Assembly: GCF_900108515.1 (NCBI RefSeq)
Contig: NZ_FNWW01000006.1
Coordinates: 222,365-286,364, forward strand
DNA: 64,000 nt
Direction: 5' to 3'
DNA from: Halobacillus karajensis
Lineage (GTDB): Bacteria > Bacillota > Bacilli > Bacillales > Halobacillaceae
Shown one piece after another: positions 38,527 to 46,697 of this stretch. Each line of letters begins with the position of its first letter. Positions within the stretch are counted from its first letter, which is position 1. The notes under the pieces are model-generated. The model did not search any database and was not told where the DNA came from. It saw only the letters and a program-made list of their open reading frames with translations. Position numbers and translations under genes: made by a program.

Positions 38527-39234
38527 TTGAAAAAGAAGCTTTGGATTACAGGATTTATTTTTCTACTTATGCTTGCTCTGGTCTATGGAGTCTATCAATG
38601 GATGAATGCGAGAAGTTTCCAGGTATTTGGACATCTTACAGATCAGGTAGAAACTAATGAAAAAGTCGTTGCCCTGACGTTTGATGATGGGCCGACGGAG
38701 CATGTGGGCGATCTACTTGGATTATTACAACAATATGAAGCCAAATCGACATTCTTTCTAATAGGAAAGGATATGGAAGATAACATGGAGAAGGCGCAGG
38801 AGATTGTAGAGGCTGGACATCAAGTCGGCAACCATACGTATTCCCATGAAAAGATGGTTTTTAAGTCGTACGCTTTTTATAAAAAAGAATTGAATCGTAC
38901 GAATGAGTTAATCAGGGAGTCAGGATATGAAGGGAAAATAGATTTCCGCCCGCCTTATGGAAAGAAACTGTTCGGTTTGCCTTATTACTTAAAACAGAAG
39001 AATATGGACACGATCACGTGGAACTTGGAACCAGATACGTTTTATTCCACAGTTGAGGATAAGGTGACCTATGTGAATGAGAATGTGAAAAAAGGATCGA
39101 TCATTTTACTTCATCCCATGTATGGAGAGAGAAAGAAGGCGTTAGCAACCGTCGAGGGTATATTGAAATCACTGACTGAAAAGGGCTATTCCTTTGTTAC
39201 CGTCGATGAATTACAGCGATATGAAGAGGAGTAG
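38527..39234 (+). CDS. Polysaccharide deacetylase (NodB-type), membrane-anchored
   Basis: A 235-residue deacetylase of the CE4 family. An N-terminal hydrophobic segment (WITGFIFLLMLALVYGVY) anchors or exports it. Motif 1 is ALTFDDGPTEH (the first D of the TFDDGP catalytic base, next D the metal ligand). Motif 2 is HQVGNHTYSHE with the zinc histidines, motif 3 is RPPYG, and a C-terminal LLHP completes the site. This resembles PdaA-like and YheN-like peptidoglycan or chitooligosaccharide deacetylases. TTG is the start because GAAGGAGAG ends 7 bases upstream. It follows a D,D-carboxypeptidase gene, a cell-wall setting. Confidence 0.9.
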   Translation: MKKKLWITGFIFLLMLALVYGVYQWMNARSFQVFGHLTDQVETNEKVVALTFDDGPTEHVGDLLGLLQQYEAKSTFFLIGKDMEDNMEKAQEIVEAGHQVGNHTYSHEKMVFKSYAFYKKELNRTNELIRESGYEGKIDFRPPYGKKLFGLPYYLKQKNMDTITWNLEPDTFYSTVEDKVTYVNENVKKGSIILLHPMYGERKKALATVEGILKSLTEKGYSFVTVDELQRYEEE

Positions 39235-39245
39235 AGGCCAGGAGA

Positions 39246-39281
39246 TAAGAAAACCCATACGCTCTATAAAAGCGTATGGGT
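39246..39281 (-). terminator. Minus-strand terminator for the 38-residue gene
   Basis: Perfect 11-bp stem ACCCATACGCT / AGCGTATGGGT; on the minus strand it is followed by TTTTCTTATC. Confidence 0.75.
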
Positions 39282-39286
39282 CAGAG

Positions 39287-39403
39287 TTATTCTTTATTGA
39301 AAAACTCAAGGAAAGCATGGTAGATCTCAGTTCCTTGGTAAGACAGCAGTGATAATGCTGTCACAGAAAACATGGCAATCATAATCATTCTGAACCATAT
39401 CAT
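39287..39403 (-). CDS. Small single-helix membrane protein (38 residues)
   Basis: Encodes MIWFRMIMIAMFSVTALSLL plus 18 more residues ending FFNKE: one hydrophobic N-terminal helix and a short polar tail. AAAGGAGG lies 7 bases before the ATG, and a perfect terminator follows, both supporting expression. It lies about 40 bases downstream of the 100-residue membrane protein gene on the same strand, so the two may be cotranscribed. No family recognised. Confidence 0.6.
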   Translation of the reverse strand: MIWFRMIMIAMFSVTALSLLSYQGTEIYHAFLEFFNKE

Positions 39404-39442
39404 TGGTGTAACCTCCTTTGATTGTTGGCTGATTCTGCAACA

Positions 39443-39745
39443 TCAAAGGTTTTGGATCACATAATTCGATTGATAAAAGACAGGGTTCAGGAAAAATAAC
39501 TTACGAAAAGGACGCCCGGATTTACTCGTTTCTTGGATAACGATGCTAATTAATAGAATAAAGCCAGCGAAAGCACTAATGATTGCTGTTTTATCGGAGT
39601 AGTCATCTGTAGAGGGCGAGTATTCAATTAGAGTGCTTTCCTGAACGTCACCTTTGAAATAGCCGCTGTGATGGTCGCCGTATGAAACAGGCAACGAAAA
39701 CAAGAGAAAAAGTAAAACGATTCCAAAGGCTAAGTGTCTTTTCAT
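39443..39745 (-). CDS. Uncharacterised secreted or membrane protein (100 residues)
   Basis: Signal peptide KRHLAFGIVLLFLLFSLPVSYG, a polar region of about 30 residues and a second hydrophobic helix (AIISAFAGFILLISIVIQ), ending in a basic/aromatic tail. AAAGGGAGTGC precedes the ATG. No family was recognised. It is divergent from the yhdT-panF unit and followed by the 38-residue gene. Confidence 0.6.
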   Translation of the reverse strand: MKRHLAFGIVLLFLLFSLPVSYGDHHSGYFKGDVQESTLIEYSPSTDDYSDKTAIISAFAGFILLISIVIQETSKSGRPFRKLFFLNPVFYQSNYVIQNL

Positions 39746-39973
39746 TCAAAGCACTCCCTTTTTCTATGAATATATCCATTTTACATGATGAACAAAAAAT
39801 CGCAAGGTGAATGTTGTCGATCGAAGCCCATACATACCTTATGCACGTAAGGGATGGAGTAGCACTTCGATCTAGAAAATGGGAGAAGACAGAAGTTTAT
39901 TTTTTCGGTAAGCTGAGAAAGGGAGTTTAAAAGATAAATAGGATATGAGTGGTTTTGTAAGGGGGGAACATGG

Positions 39974-40261
39974 ATGAATCGTAAAAAAAATCGGGGGGAA
40001 GATCCTCGATATAAAATTGCGAACAGGGAGGCAATCATAGGTGTTGGCCTTGTCGTGATCAACTTTATTTTGTGGTATGGATTTGCTTACGGGCTCGGTT
40101 CTGGACCTGTAGAAGAATATGAGTATGTCTTCGGTCTCCCAGCCTGGTTTTTCTATAGTTGTATTGTCGTAACTGTGGTGATTTTCATCCTTGTTGTTCT
40201 TGCTGTTGTCTTCTTATTTAAAGAAGTTCCACTTGAGGACGAAGAGGAGGAAGCAAGATGA
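39974..40261 (+). CDS. yhdT: YhdT-family (DUF997) small membrane protein
   Basis: A 95-residue protein with two membrane helices (EAIIGVGLVVINFILWYGFAYG and FFYSCIVVTVVIFILVVLAVVFLF) and an acidic C-terminal tail. YhdT (DUF997) is almost always encoded directly before panF and is thought to assist or couple with the symporter. Here the stop overlaps the panF start by 4 bases (ATGA), the canonical arrangement. GGGGGG lies before the ATG. Confidence 0.88.
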   Translation: MNRKKNRGEDPRYKIANREAIIGVGLVVINFILWYGFAYGLGSGPVEEYEYVFGLPAWFFYSCIVVTVVIFILVVLAVVFLFKEVPLEDEEEEAR

Positions 40262-41724
40262 ATGGGGAAGTGATTATCCCATTGTTCTTATTTTTAATTG
40301 TCATTTTTTTTATCGGATTTTATGCATCAAAGTTCTTAAAAACAACCGCAGACTTTCTGCAAGAATACTTTCTGGGGAGCCGCCAGCTTGGTGGATTCAT
40401 TCTTGCAATGACGATGGTCGCCACTTACGGAAGTGCAAGCAGCTTTGTCGGGGGACCGGGAGTTGCTTACACAGTAGGGCTGGGCTGGGTGCTTCTATCG
40501 ATGACCCAGCTCGCAACGGGATATTTCGTCCTGTCTGTGCTTGGGAAGAAGTTTGCTATTATGGCAAGGAAAATTCGTGCTGTCACCCTCGTTGACTTCT
40601 TGAAAGAGCGTTACCGAAGTAAGTGGGTAGTTATATTGTCTTCGGCAAGCATCATTATTTTTCTGTTTTCTGCCATGGCTGCCCAATGGGTCGGGGGAGC
40701 ACGTTTAATTCAATCTCTGACTGGGTTATCTTACACGGCTGCTCTGTTCATTTTTGCTGTGTCGGTCCTTATCTATGTCATCATCGGGGGTTTTCGGGCG
40801 GTAGCGATTACAGATACGGTGCAGGGAGTCGTCATGTTTTTGGGGACGATGATCATCCTCATCGGTACGATTATTGCAGGAGGCGGGGTAGGAAACATTA
40901 TTTCTGATTTGGCTGCTGAAAATCCAGACTTCATCTCACCGTATGGGGCTGACCGCTCGCTGACGCCTTTGTATGTTTCTTCATTCTGGATACTTGTCGG
41001 CGTCGGCGTGGTTGGTCTTCCTCAAGTGGCTGTCCGGGCTATGAGTTATAAAAGTTCACGCGGGATGCATCGGGCGCTCATTATTGGGACCGCGGTGGTC
41101 GGGGTTATCATGCTTGGCATGCATTTGACGGGCGTGTTTGCACGACCGATACTACCTGGAATCGAAGTGGGAGATACGGTTATGCCACGGATTGCCATGG
41201 AAGTACTGCCGGCATGGCTCGCAGGTATCGTCTTGGCTGCTCCAATGGCTGCAATCATGTCGACCGTTGATTCGCTGTTGCTTTTGGTCAGCTCAGCTAT
41301 TGTTAAAGATGTGTATTTGAATTATGTAAAACCTGAAGCCAATGACCGGACGGTGAAGCAGTTGAGTATCGGGGTAACTGCTGTAATTGGTCTGCTTGTA
41401 TTTGTTATGGCTATCCAGCCCCCGGAGCTGTTAATATGGTTAAATTTATTTGCTTTCGGAGGTTTAGAAGCGGCCTTTATATGGCCTGTCATTATGGGGC
41501 TGTATTGGAAGAAGGGAAACGCCAGTGGTGCCATGGCTTCCATTGTGACGGGGGTTATCAGCTATATTCTATTCCACAGTTTTATGCCTGAAGCTTTCGG
41601 TATGCACACGGTTGTGCTTCCTGTGGTCTTAAGTCTATGTGCTTATATACTTGTCAGTTTAGTGACAGTAAAACGACATGCGGAGATACAGGCGCGTGTC
41701 TTTCAAAAATTATGGAGCGCCTAA
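40258..41724 (+). CDS. panF: Sodium/pantothenate symporter
   Basis: A 488-residue sodium:solute symporter (SSS family) with about thirteen membrane helices. Family signatures include FLGSRQLGGFILAMTMVATYGSASSFVGGPG, the sodium-site region MSTVDSLLLLVSSAIVKD and GGFRAVAITDTVQGVVMF. Pairing with yhdT makes pantothenate uptake, the entry to CoA, the most likely function. Related SSS proteins carry proline or other solutes, but the yhdT neighbour is strong evidence. It converges with a second SSS gene across a bidirectional terminator. Confidence 0.88.
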   Translation: MNGEVIIPLFLFLIVIFFIGFYASKFLKTTADFLQEYFLGSRQLGGFILAMTMVATYGSASSFVGGPGVAYTVGLGWVLLSMTQLATGYFVLSVLGKKFAIMARKIRAVTLVDFLKERYRSKWVVILSSASIIIFLFSAMAAQWVGGARLIQSLTGLSYTAALFIFAVSVLIYVIIGGFRAVAITDTVQGVVMFLGTMIILIGTIIAGGGVGNIISDLAAENPDFISPYGADRSLTPLYVSSFWILVGVGVVGLPQVAVRAMSYKSSRGMHRALIIGTAVVGVIMLGMHLTGVFARPILPGIEVGDTVMPRIAMEVLPAWLAGIVLAAPMAAIMSTVDSLLLLVSSAIVKDVYLNYVKPEANDRTVKQLSIGVTAVIGLLVFVMAIQPPELLIWLNLFAFGGLEAAFIWPVIMGLYWKKGNASGAMASIVTGVISYILFHSFMPEAFGMHTVVLPVVLSLCAYILVSLVTVKRHAEIQARVFQKLWSA

Positions 41725-41814
41725 TAAAGGGGAGGGGGATGTGTTCCCCTTTTACGTTTAAAAGTTTGCTGACTTTTCATTCGTACACTAGCGAGATAGC
41801 TAGTCTAATAGAAA

Positions 41815-41854
41815 TAAAAAAATCTCAGAGCTTAATCAGGCTCTGAGATTTTTT
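41815..41854. terminator. Bidirectional terminator between convergent symporter genes
   Basis: AAAATCTCAGAGC / GCTCTGAGATTTT perfect stem with A-run and T-run flanks. Confidence 0.9.
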
Positions 41855-41922
41855 GTGGGAAAAATAGTTTTATGAAAGCCGGCTGCAACTTCCACCGCCT
41901 TTTTCTCAGGAAACTTCATCAT
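41836..41922 (-). CDS. Possible 28-residue ORF downstream of the SSS operon
   Basis: Begins MMKFPEKKAVEVAAGFHKTI and ends inside the bidirectional terminator. AAGGGAG lies 8 bases before the ATG. There is no homology call, and the overlap with the terminator argues against it. Confidence 0.2.
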   Translation of the reverse strand: MMKFPEKKAVEVAAGFHKTIFPTKNLRA

Positions 41923-41978
41923 AAAGAATTCTCCCTTTGATATGTGAGTAAAGCTTGTCAAGAGTGTAGTTATCGAGC

Positions 41979-43448
41979 TTATGATCCGACTTTTCGATAT
42001 TCCTCAGCCATTGGTATCTCTTTTCCTTGTGTAAACGAACTAACGATAATAACAAGAACAATGTTCACCATCAAACCTAGGATACCGGGATTGATATCCA
42101 GCGGTGTTGAGTCTGTCACAAGCTGGAAGTAGTAGTTGGTTACTGTTCCGGCAAGTAAACCAGTAATGACTGCCGGAGCCGTTATTTTTCTGGAATACAA
42201 GGCTCCATAGACCCCTGGTGCGAATTGGACAATGGACCCATAGGCACCAAGTAAAAGGGCGATCAGTCCTTGACCCCCGAAGACAGTGATGAAATAGGCG
42301 AGCCCCCCAATCACAAAAACACCGATCCTCATGATTAACAAGGTCGCTTTGGAGGATAAATCTCTTTTGATATTACGGACAAAACCGTCGGTAAATTCAA
42401 GCGAAGCACTGTGAGTGATGGCATCAGCCGTACTCATGGCAGCTGCCAGGGCTCCTGCTCCTACAAGACCATAAACCCAGCCTGGTAATGTTAATACCGT
42501 AGTGATCAGGAATGGGAGAATCTCGTCCGGTGAACCAATTTGATCAGATTGAATGACGTTGACGGCAGAAAACCCAACAAAAAGCAAGGGAATTAAGAAT
42601 AAGGCGAAAAGGGGATACACAAGTACCGTTTTCTTAATTGTACGTGCTTTTGTAGCATATGATTTGGAAAACAGGTGCGGCCACATGAGAAAACCAATCG
42701 TTGATACGAGAATGGTCGTCGTATAAGCCATGGCGGACATCGTTGACCCTTCTGCCCCAATTTGAAGAAAGCCGGGAGTGTCTTGGGTTAAGTTCCGGAA
42801 CATGTTCGGCACACTATCATGAAGCTGATTGACAATCGTAAGGCCAACGGTCCAGGAAATGATAATCATGAGAATTCCTTGGAAGACATCCGACCAGGCA
42901 GCTGCGCGTAAACCGCCTGTGGCAACATAGACAACAACAATTCCATACGAAAGCAGGGCCCCAAGCCAGAATGGAATCCTGCCTTCAGTCATGATGTTGA
43001 ATATGTAAGCCATCCCTTTCATCTGAGTCGCTAGATATTGGATAGAAGCCAACAGAGCGATCACACCGATGATCATCGCTATCAGCCGGCTGGAATAACG
43101 GAGCTGCAGGAAGCCCGCAACTGTATAGATGTTGTGCTTACGACCAATGGCTCCTATTTTCGGCCCTATGATGTACCATGGGAGTATGGCAAATGCTGTG
43201 TATGTGATGATATACAAAGCTGGTGCCCCGCGCGAAAACGCCCAGCCGGGTGCGCCAAGGAAAGAGAAGGCACTAAAAACGGCCCCGCCCATTAAGAACC
43301 ACATAACAAATAATCCAAGGTTCCCTTTGGCAGTTGTAAATTCTTCTAATGAGCTTTTATCTTGGTTACGACCGGCCAATATCCCGATAAATAATGCAAC
43401 TACGAGGTAACCGATCATCATAATCATTGCGATTTGCCATTGAGCCAT
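41979..43448 (-). CDS. Sodium:solute symporter, substrate unknown
   Basis: A 489-residue SSS-family symporter with about thirteen hydrophobic segments. Signatures include SLEEFTTAKGNLGLFVMWFLMGGAVFSAFSFLGAPG, the GGLRAAAWSDVFQG segment and MSTADAITHSASLEFTDGFV, the sodium-site helix. It is directly adjacent to a DUF3311 gene, in the same way that panF partners with yhdT. The amidohydrolase and amidase upstream suggest import of the compound they degrade, such as an N-carbamoyl or N-acyl derivative. The substrate cannot be read from sequence. Confidence 0.85.
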   Translation of the reverse strand: MAQWQIAMIMMIGYLVVALFIGILAGRNQDKSSLEEFTTAKGNLGLFVMWFLMGGAVFSAFSFLGAPGWAFSRGAPALYIITYTAFAILPWYIIGPKIGAIGRKHNIYTVAGFLQLRYSSRLIAMIIGVIALLASIQYLATQMKGMAYIFNIMTEGRIPFWLGALLSYGIVVVYVATGGLRAAAWSDVFQGILMIIISWTVGLTIVNQLHDSVPNMFRNLTQDTPGFLQIGAEGSTMSAMAYTTTILVSTIGFLMWPHLFSKSYATKARTIKKTVLVYPLFALFLIPLLFVGFSAVNVIQSDQIGSPDEILPFLITTVLTLPGWVYGLVGAGALAAAMSTADAITHSASLEFTDGFVRNIKRDLSSKATLLIMRIGVFVIGGLAYFITVFGGQGLIALLLGAYGSIVQFAPGVYGALYSRKITAPAVITGLLAGTVTNYYFQLVTDSTPLDINPGILGLMVNIVLVIIVSSFTQGKEIPMAEEYRKVGS

Positions 43449-43670
43449 TTAATGAACCTCCTTTTCGTCTTTGTCTGGGTCCATTTTATATAGGAAAAGT
43501 ACGAGGAGGAAGGTGATGATAATCCAGAAAATAACCCAAAAGACGGAAAAAGGCAAACCGAGAATGAATGGTGTTTCCCTGTTTCCGATGGAGAAAAGTG
43601 GAAAGACCATTAAAAGAAAAGGCACAAGTAATGACAGGCAATAAATTTTTGAGAATCTTTGCTTGGTCAA
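43449..43670 (-). CDS. DUF3311-type small membrane protein
   Basis: A 73-residue protein with two hydrophobic helices (IYCLSLLVPFLLMVFPLF and VFWVIFWIIITFLLVLFLY) and a charged tail DPDKDEKEVH. This fits DUF3311, which accompanies SSS symporters. The start is TTG, overlapping the upstream amidohydrolase stop (TTGA), with AAAAGGAGG seven bases upstream. Probably an accessory subunit of the symporter; the role is inferred from synteny. Confidence 0.8.
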   Translation of the reverse strand: MTKQRFSKIYCLSLLVPFLLMVFPLFSIGNRETPFILGLPFSVFWVIFWIIITFLLVLFLYKMDPDKDEKEVH

Positions 43671-45277
43671 TGGACATCCTCCTTTTGTTTTTCGTATACG
43701 ATGTTTCCATCCAGGACGGTCATTTCGACTTGGATGTCTTTAAGGTTTTCGGGGGCACAGCTTAAAATTGATTGATCAAGAAGGGTAAGATCAGCGAGTT
43801 TTCCTGCTTCCAGACTGCCTTTGATTTCTTCTTCAAAACTGGCGTAAGCTCCTCCCCATGTGTAAGCACGAATAGCCTCTTCTACAGTAATCATTTGATC
43901 GGCCCCGATGGTGTTGCCCTGCTTGCTTTTTCTATTTACGGCTGCATGGATACCAACGAGTGGATCGACAGTTGTGATCGGGCTGTCGGAACCAATAGCA
44001 AATGGAATACCAAGTTCTGAATAGCTCTTTAAAGGGAAAAAGTGGTGGACACGTTCCCCGTAGTCACGTAGATATCCATCCCCAAATTCATAGAGGAATG
44101 CAGGATTGGGAATAGGCAATGCCTGGGTGGTCTGAATTCTTTGCAAGAGATCCGGAGGTGTAATCCCTGCATGCTCCAATCTATGTCGGTGCTGTGAGGC
44201 TGGTTTTTGATCGAGCGCTCGCTCAATAGTGTGGAGCAACATGTCTACGGCTTCATCTCCCATGGCATGGGAGGTGATTTGCCACCCTGCCTTGTGAGAT
44301 GGTAAAAGGTGAGAGTCCAATTCCTCCTGATTCATGTATAGAATTCCTGAATCCTCGGGGTTGCTCGTATATGGCTTCCGGGTTTTGCATGTTGGTCCAC
44401 TACTGCTGCCATCGATAAAGACTTTAGCCGGACCGATTCTGAAGTACTCATTCCCTAACCCTGTGGTTATGCCACTTTTCAAACCGGCTTCTACAACCGC
44501 CGGTGAATCATAGAGTGATCCAAACATGACGTAAAGTCTTTGTTGAATTTTTCCCTCTTGGACAGCTTTTTGTAAATACGAGATGTGCTTTGATCCGTAA
44601 CCACCAGCATCGTGGGCACTCGTAATCCCCTTTTGTAAAAAATGATCGGATGCCGTTTGGAGACCTAGCATGACGTCGTCTTCGGAATAATCAGCCAGCT
44701 GAAACATTTCCATATGAGCGGCCTCCAGCAGTAGGCCGGTAAGTTCTCCACCTTTTCTGAGGTAGGAACCACCAGATGGATCTTTCGAAGTGTTTGTAAG
44801 CCCAGCTATTTCAAGGGCTTTACTATTTACGCAAGAGATATGCCCACATGTGCGGACGACGATTATGGGGTGAGAGGTGGACACTTTGTCCAAATCCCAT
44901 TTTGTCAGGTGTCTTTGTTCGGCCAGTTGATTTTGATTATACCCCCATCCACGTATCCACGCTCCATTTGGCGTCGCTTTGGCGCGTTCCTTGAGTTTCT
45001 CAATAACGTTGTCAATATCCTTGACATTTTTTAAATTCACCCCAAGCTGGTTCGTCCCATATAACTCAAGGTGAGCATGGGAGTCAATGAATCCTGGCAG
45101 GAGGCTTCTTCCTTCTAAATCGATGACTTCTGTTTCGTTATCCACCAATGACATCATATGACTCGTCGATCCGACATCGAGGATATGTCTCCCTTTAATA
45201 GCAAGGGCTTCTTGGACGGAGAAGTTATGGTCAACCGTCACCACTTCTCCGTTAATAAATACTTTACTTGCTTTCAT
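43667..45277 (-). CDS. Amidohydrolase, YtcJ-like
   Basis: A 536-residue metal-dependent amidohydrolase. It opens with the typical N-terminal beta strand (VFINGEVVTVDHNFSVQEALAIKG), then has the metal motif LPGFIDSHAHLELYG and RGWGYNQNQLAE. Later come the conserved DGSSSGPTCKTRKPY region, ITSHAMGDEAVDMLLHTIERAL, HRLEHAG and GSDSPITTVDPLVGI. These match the YtcJ family, with no defined physiological substrate. It lies 15 bases after the amidase gene and just before the transporter pair, so it probably acts in the same catabolic route. Confidence 0.85.
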   Translation of the reverse strand: MKASKVFINGEVVTVDHNFSVQEALAIKGRHILDVGSTSHMMSLVDNETEVIDLEGRSLLPGFIDSHAHLELYGTNQLGVNLKNVKDIDNVIEKLKERAKATPNGAWIRGWGYNQNQLAEQRHLTKWDLDKVSTSHPIIVVRTCGHISCVNSKALEIAGLTNTSKDPSGGSYLRKGGELTGLLLEAAHMEMFQLADYSEDDVMLGLQTASDHFLQKGITSAHDAGGYGSKHISYLQKAVQEGKIQQRLYVMFGSLYDSPAVVEAGLKSGITTGLGNEYFRIGPAKVFIDGSSSGPTCKTRKPYTSNPEDSGILYMNQEELDSHLLPSHKAGWQITSHAMGDEAVDMLLHTIERALDQKPASQHRHRLEHAGITPPDLLQRIQTTQALPIPNPAFLYEFGDGYLRDYGERVHHFFPLKSYSELGIPFAIGSDSPITTVDPLVGIHAAVNRKSKQGNTIGADQMITVEEAIRAYTWGGAYASFEEEIKGSLEAGKLADLTLLDQSILSCAPENLKDIQVEMTVLDGNIVYEKQKEDVH

Positions 45278-45292
45278 TTTTTCTCCCTCCTT

Positions 45293-46528
45293 TTATGACT
45301 GGGCGATCTTCACGGCTGTATGGTAAAGGAGTTCCACCCCTTTTTGCATGTCTTCCATTTCCGCAAATTCCAGTGGATTATGGCTGATCCCTTTTTCACA
45401 ACGGACAAAAATCATGCCGTAATCACTAATATAAGACATGAATAAAGCATCATGGAAAGGCCCACTCATCAATGTAGGAGATTGGTATCCTAGCTTTTCG
45501 TCCTGTTCTTTCATAATGTCCTTTATCCAGTCTGCACAATAGCGTGGGTCACTGCGGGTGTCTTCACTGATAGAGTACTCAAGGTGGAGTTCTTTGCTGG
45601 TTTTTTCGATGATTTCGTATAGCTTCCTTTCAAGGCGGGTACGAGCATCTAAATCGATATCACGAAGGTCGATGGTGAATTCGACTTTTTCAGGGATGAT
45701 ATTGCGGGAATTCGGGAATGTCTGCACACTGCCGATCGTTCCGACGGTATTTGGTGTACCTTCCTTGCGGACGAGTTCATTGAATTCTTTTGTGATAATG
45801 GAGGCGCCGAGGAAAGCGTCCTGTCTTAAGTTCATGGGTACAGAACCTGCGTGGCCGGCGAAACCTTCAAGGGTGACTGTCAGCCAGATGGGCCCAGATA
45901 TTGCCGAGACAATGCCTACAGGTTTATTTTTTGATTCAAGGACTGGTCCTTGTTCGATATGAAGTTCGAGGAAAGCTTCAATATCCCCTTGTTTGTACAC
46001 AGGACTTTGACTCAAATCCGGTTCCACCCCAAATTCTCTTAATGCTTCGAGACGGGTGATACCGTTTTTATCTTTTCGTTTCAGTTCCCCATCTTCAAGC
46101 TGACCAATGATGCCTCGGACTCCAAAGACGCCTTTGTTGAATCTGGACCCTTCTTCGTCTGCGAAACAAATCACTTCAATGGTGCGGTTGGGGGTAACTC
46201 CTTCATCTTTCATTGTATGTACGACTTCAATCGCTCCCAATGCGCCTGCTGTCCCGTCAAAGCGGCCGCCATAAGGTTGAGAGTCGATATGGGACCCTAA
46301 AAGTAAAATCGGCAGGTCCTTTGCCTGTCCTTCGATTCGGCCAACAAGGTTACCGAATCCATCGATATGTGTGGTAAGACCTGCTTCTTCCATCCAAATT
46401 CGTACAACATCGACAGCTTCACGATCCTCTTTCGAATGGGCGAGACGACATACGCCTGTTTCTCCGATTCGTCCGATTTCTGCCAGGGTTTCCATATGTT
46501 CCTGAAATCTCTTTTGATTGATCTTCAA
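45293..46528 (-). CDS. M20-family amidase (hydantoinase/carbamoylase type)
   Basis: A 411-residue zinc amidase of the M20 peptidase fold, like N-carbamoyl-amino-acid hydrolase and allantoate amidohydrolase. Motifs: GSHIDSQPYGGRFDGTAGALGAIE (zinc ligands H and D), FADEEGSRFNKGVFGVRGI, ELHIEQGPVLE and GFAGHAGSVPMNLRQDA, and the later SGPFHDALFMSY with a C-terminal zinc histidine. The start is TTG with GAGGAGG about 10 bases upstream. First gene of a leftward operon. It could be the missing beta-ureidopropionase of the pyrimidine route, or act on N-carbamoyl-L-amino acids. A sigma-A promoter and CodY-like box lie upstream. Confidence 0.88.
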   Translation of the reverse strand: MKINQKRFQEHMETLAEIGRIGETGVCRLAHSKEDREAVDVVRIWMEEAGLTTHIDGFGNLVGRIEGQAKDLPILLLGSHIDSQPYGGRFDGTAGALGAIEVVHTMKDEGVTPNRTIEVICFADEEGSRFNKGVFGVRGIIGQLEDGELKRKDKNGITRLEALREFGVEPDLSQSPVYKQGDIEAFLELHIEQGPVLESKNKPVGIVSAISGPIWLTVTLEGFAGHAGSVPMNLRQDAFLGASIITKEFNELVRKEGTPNTVGTIGSVQTFPNSRNIIPEKVEFTIDLRDIDLDARTRLERKLYEIIEKTSKELHLEYSISEDTRSDPRYCADWIKDIMKEQDEKLGYQSPTLMSGPFHDALFMSYISDYGMIFVRCEKGISHNPLEFAEMEDMQKGVELLYHTAVKIAQS

Positions 46529-46554
46529 GTTGCATCTCCTCCTCGTTTTTATTA

Positions 46555-46585
46555 ACTATATCAAGTTCGAAATTATCTGACAATT
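46555..46585 (-). promoter_or_regulatory. Sigma-A promoter with CodY-like box for the amidase operon
   Basis: On the minus strand TTGTCA (46578-46583) and TATAGT (46555-46560) are separated by 17 bases. The 15-mer AATTATCTGACAATT (46571-46585), CodY consensus at 13 of 15 positions, covers the -35 box, so CodY binding would block polymerase. Confidence 0.65.
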
Positions 46586-46697
46586 GACAAAACGTAAAAC
46601 TACGATCGATTCATGTCTGGGCTTCATTTTTCTTTACGAATATTTGTTACTATCGAGAGAAACCTATTTATAAAGACTTGGTTTGGAGGAGAGTATG

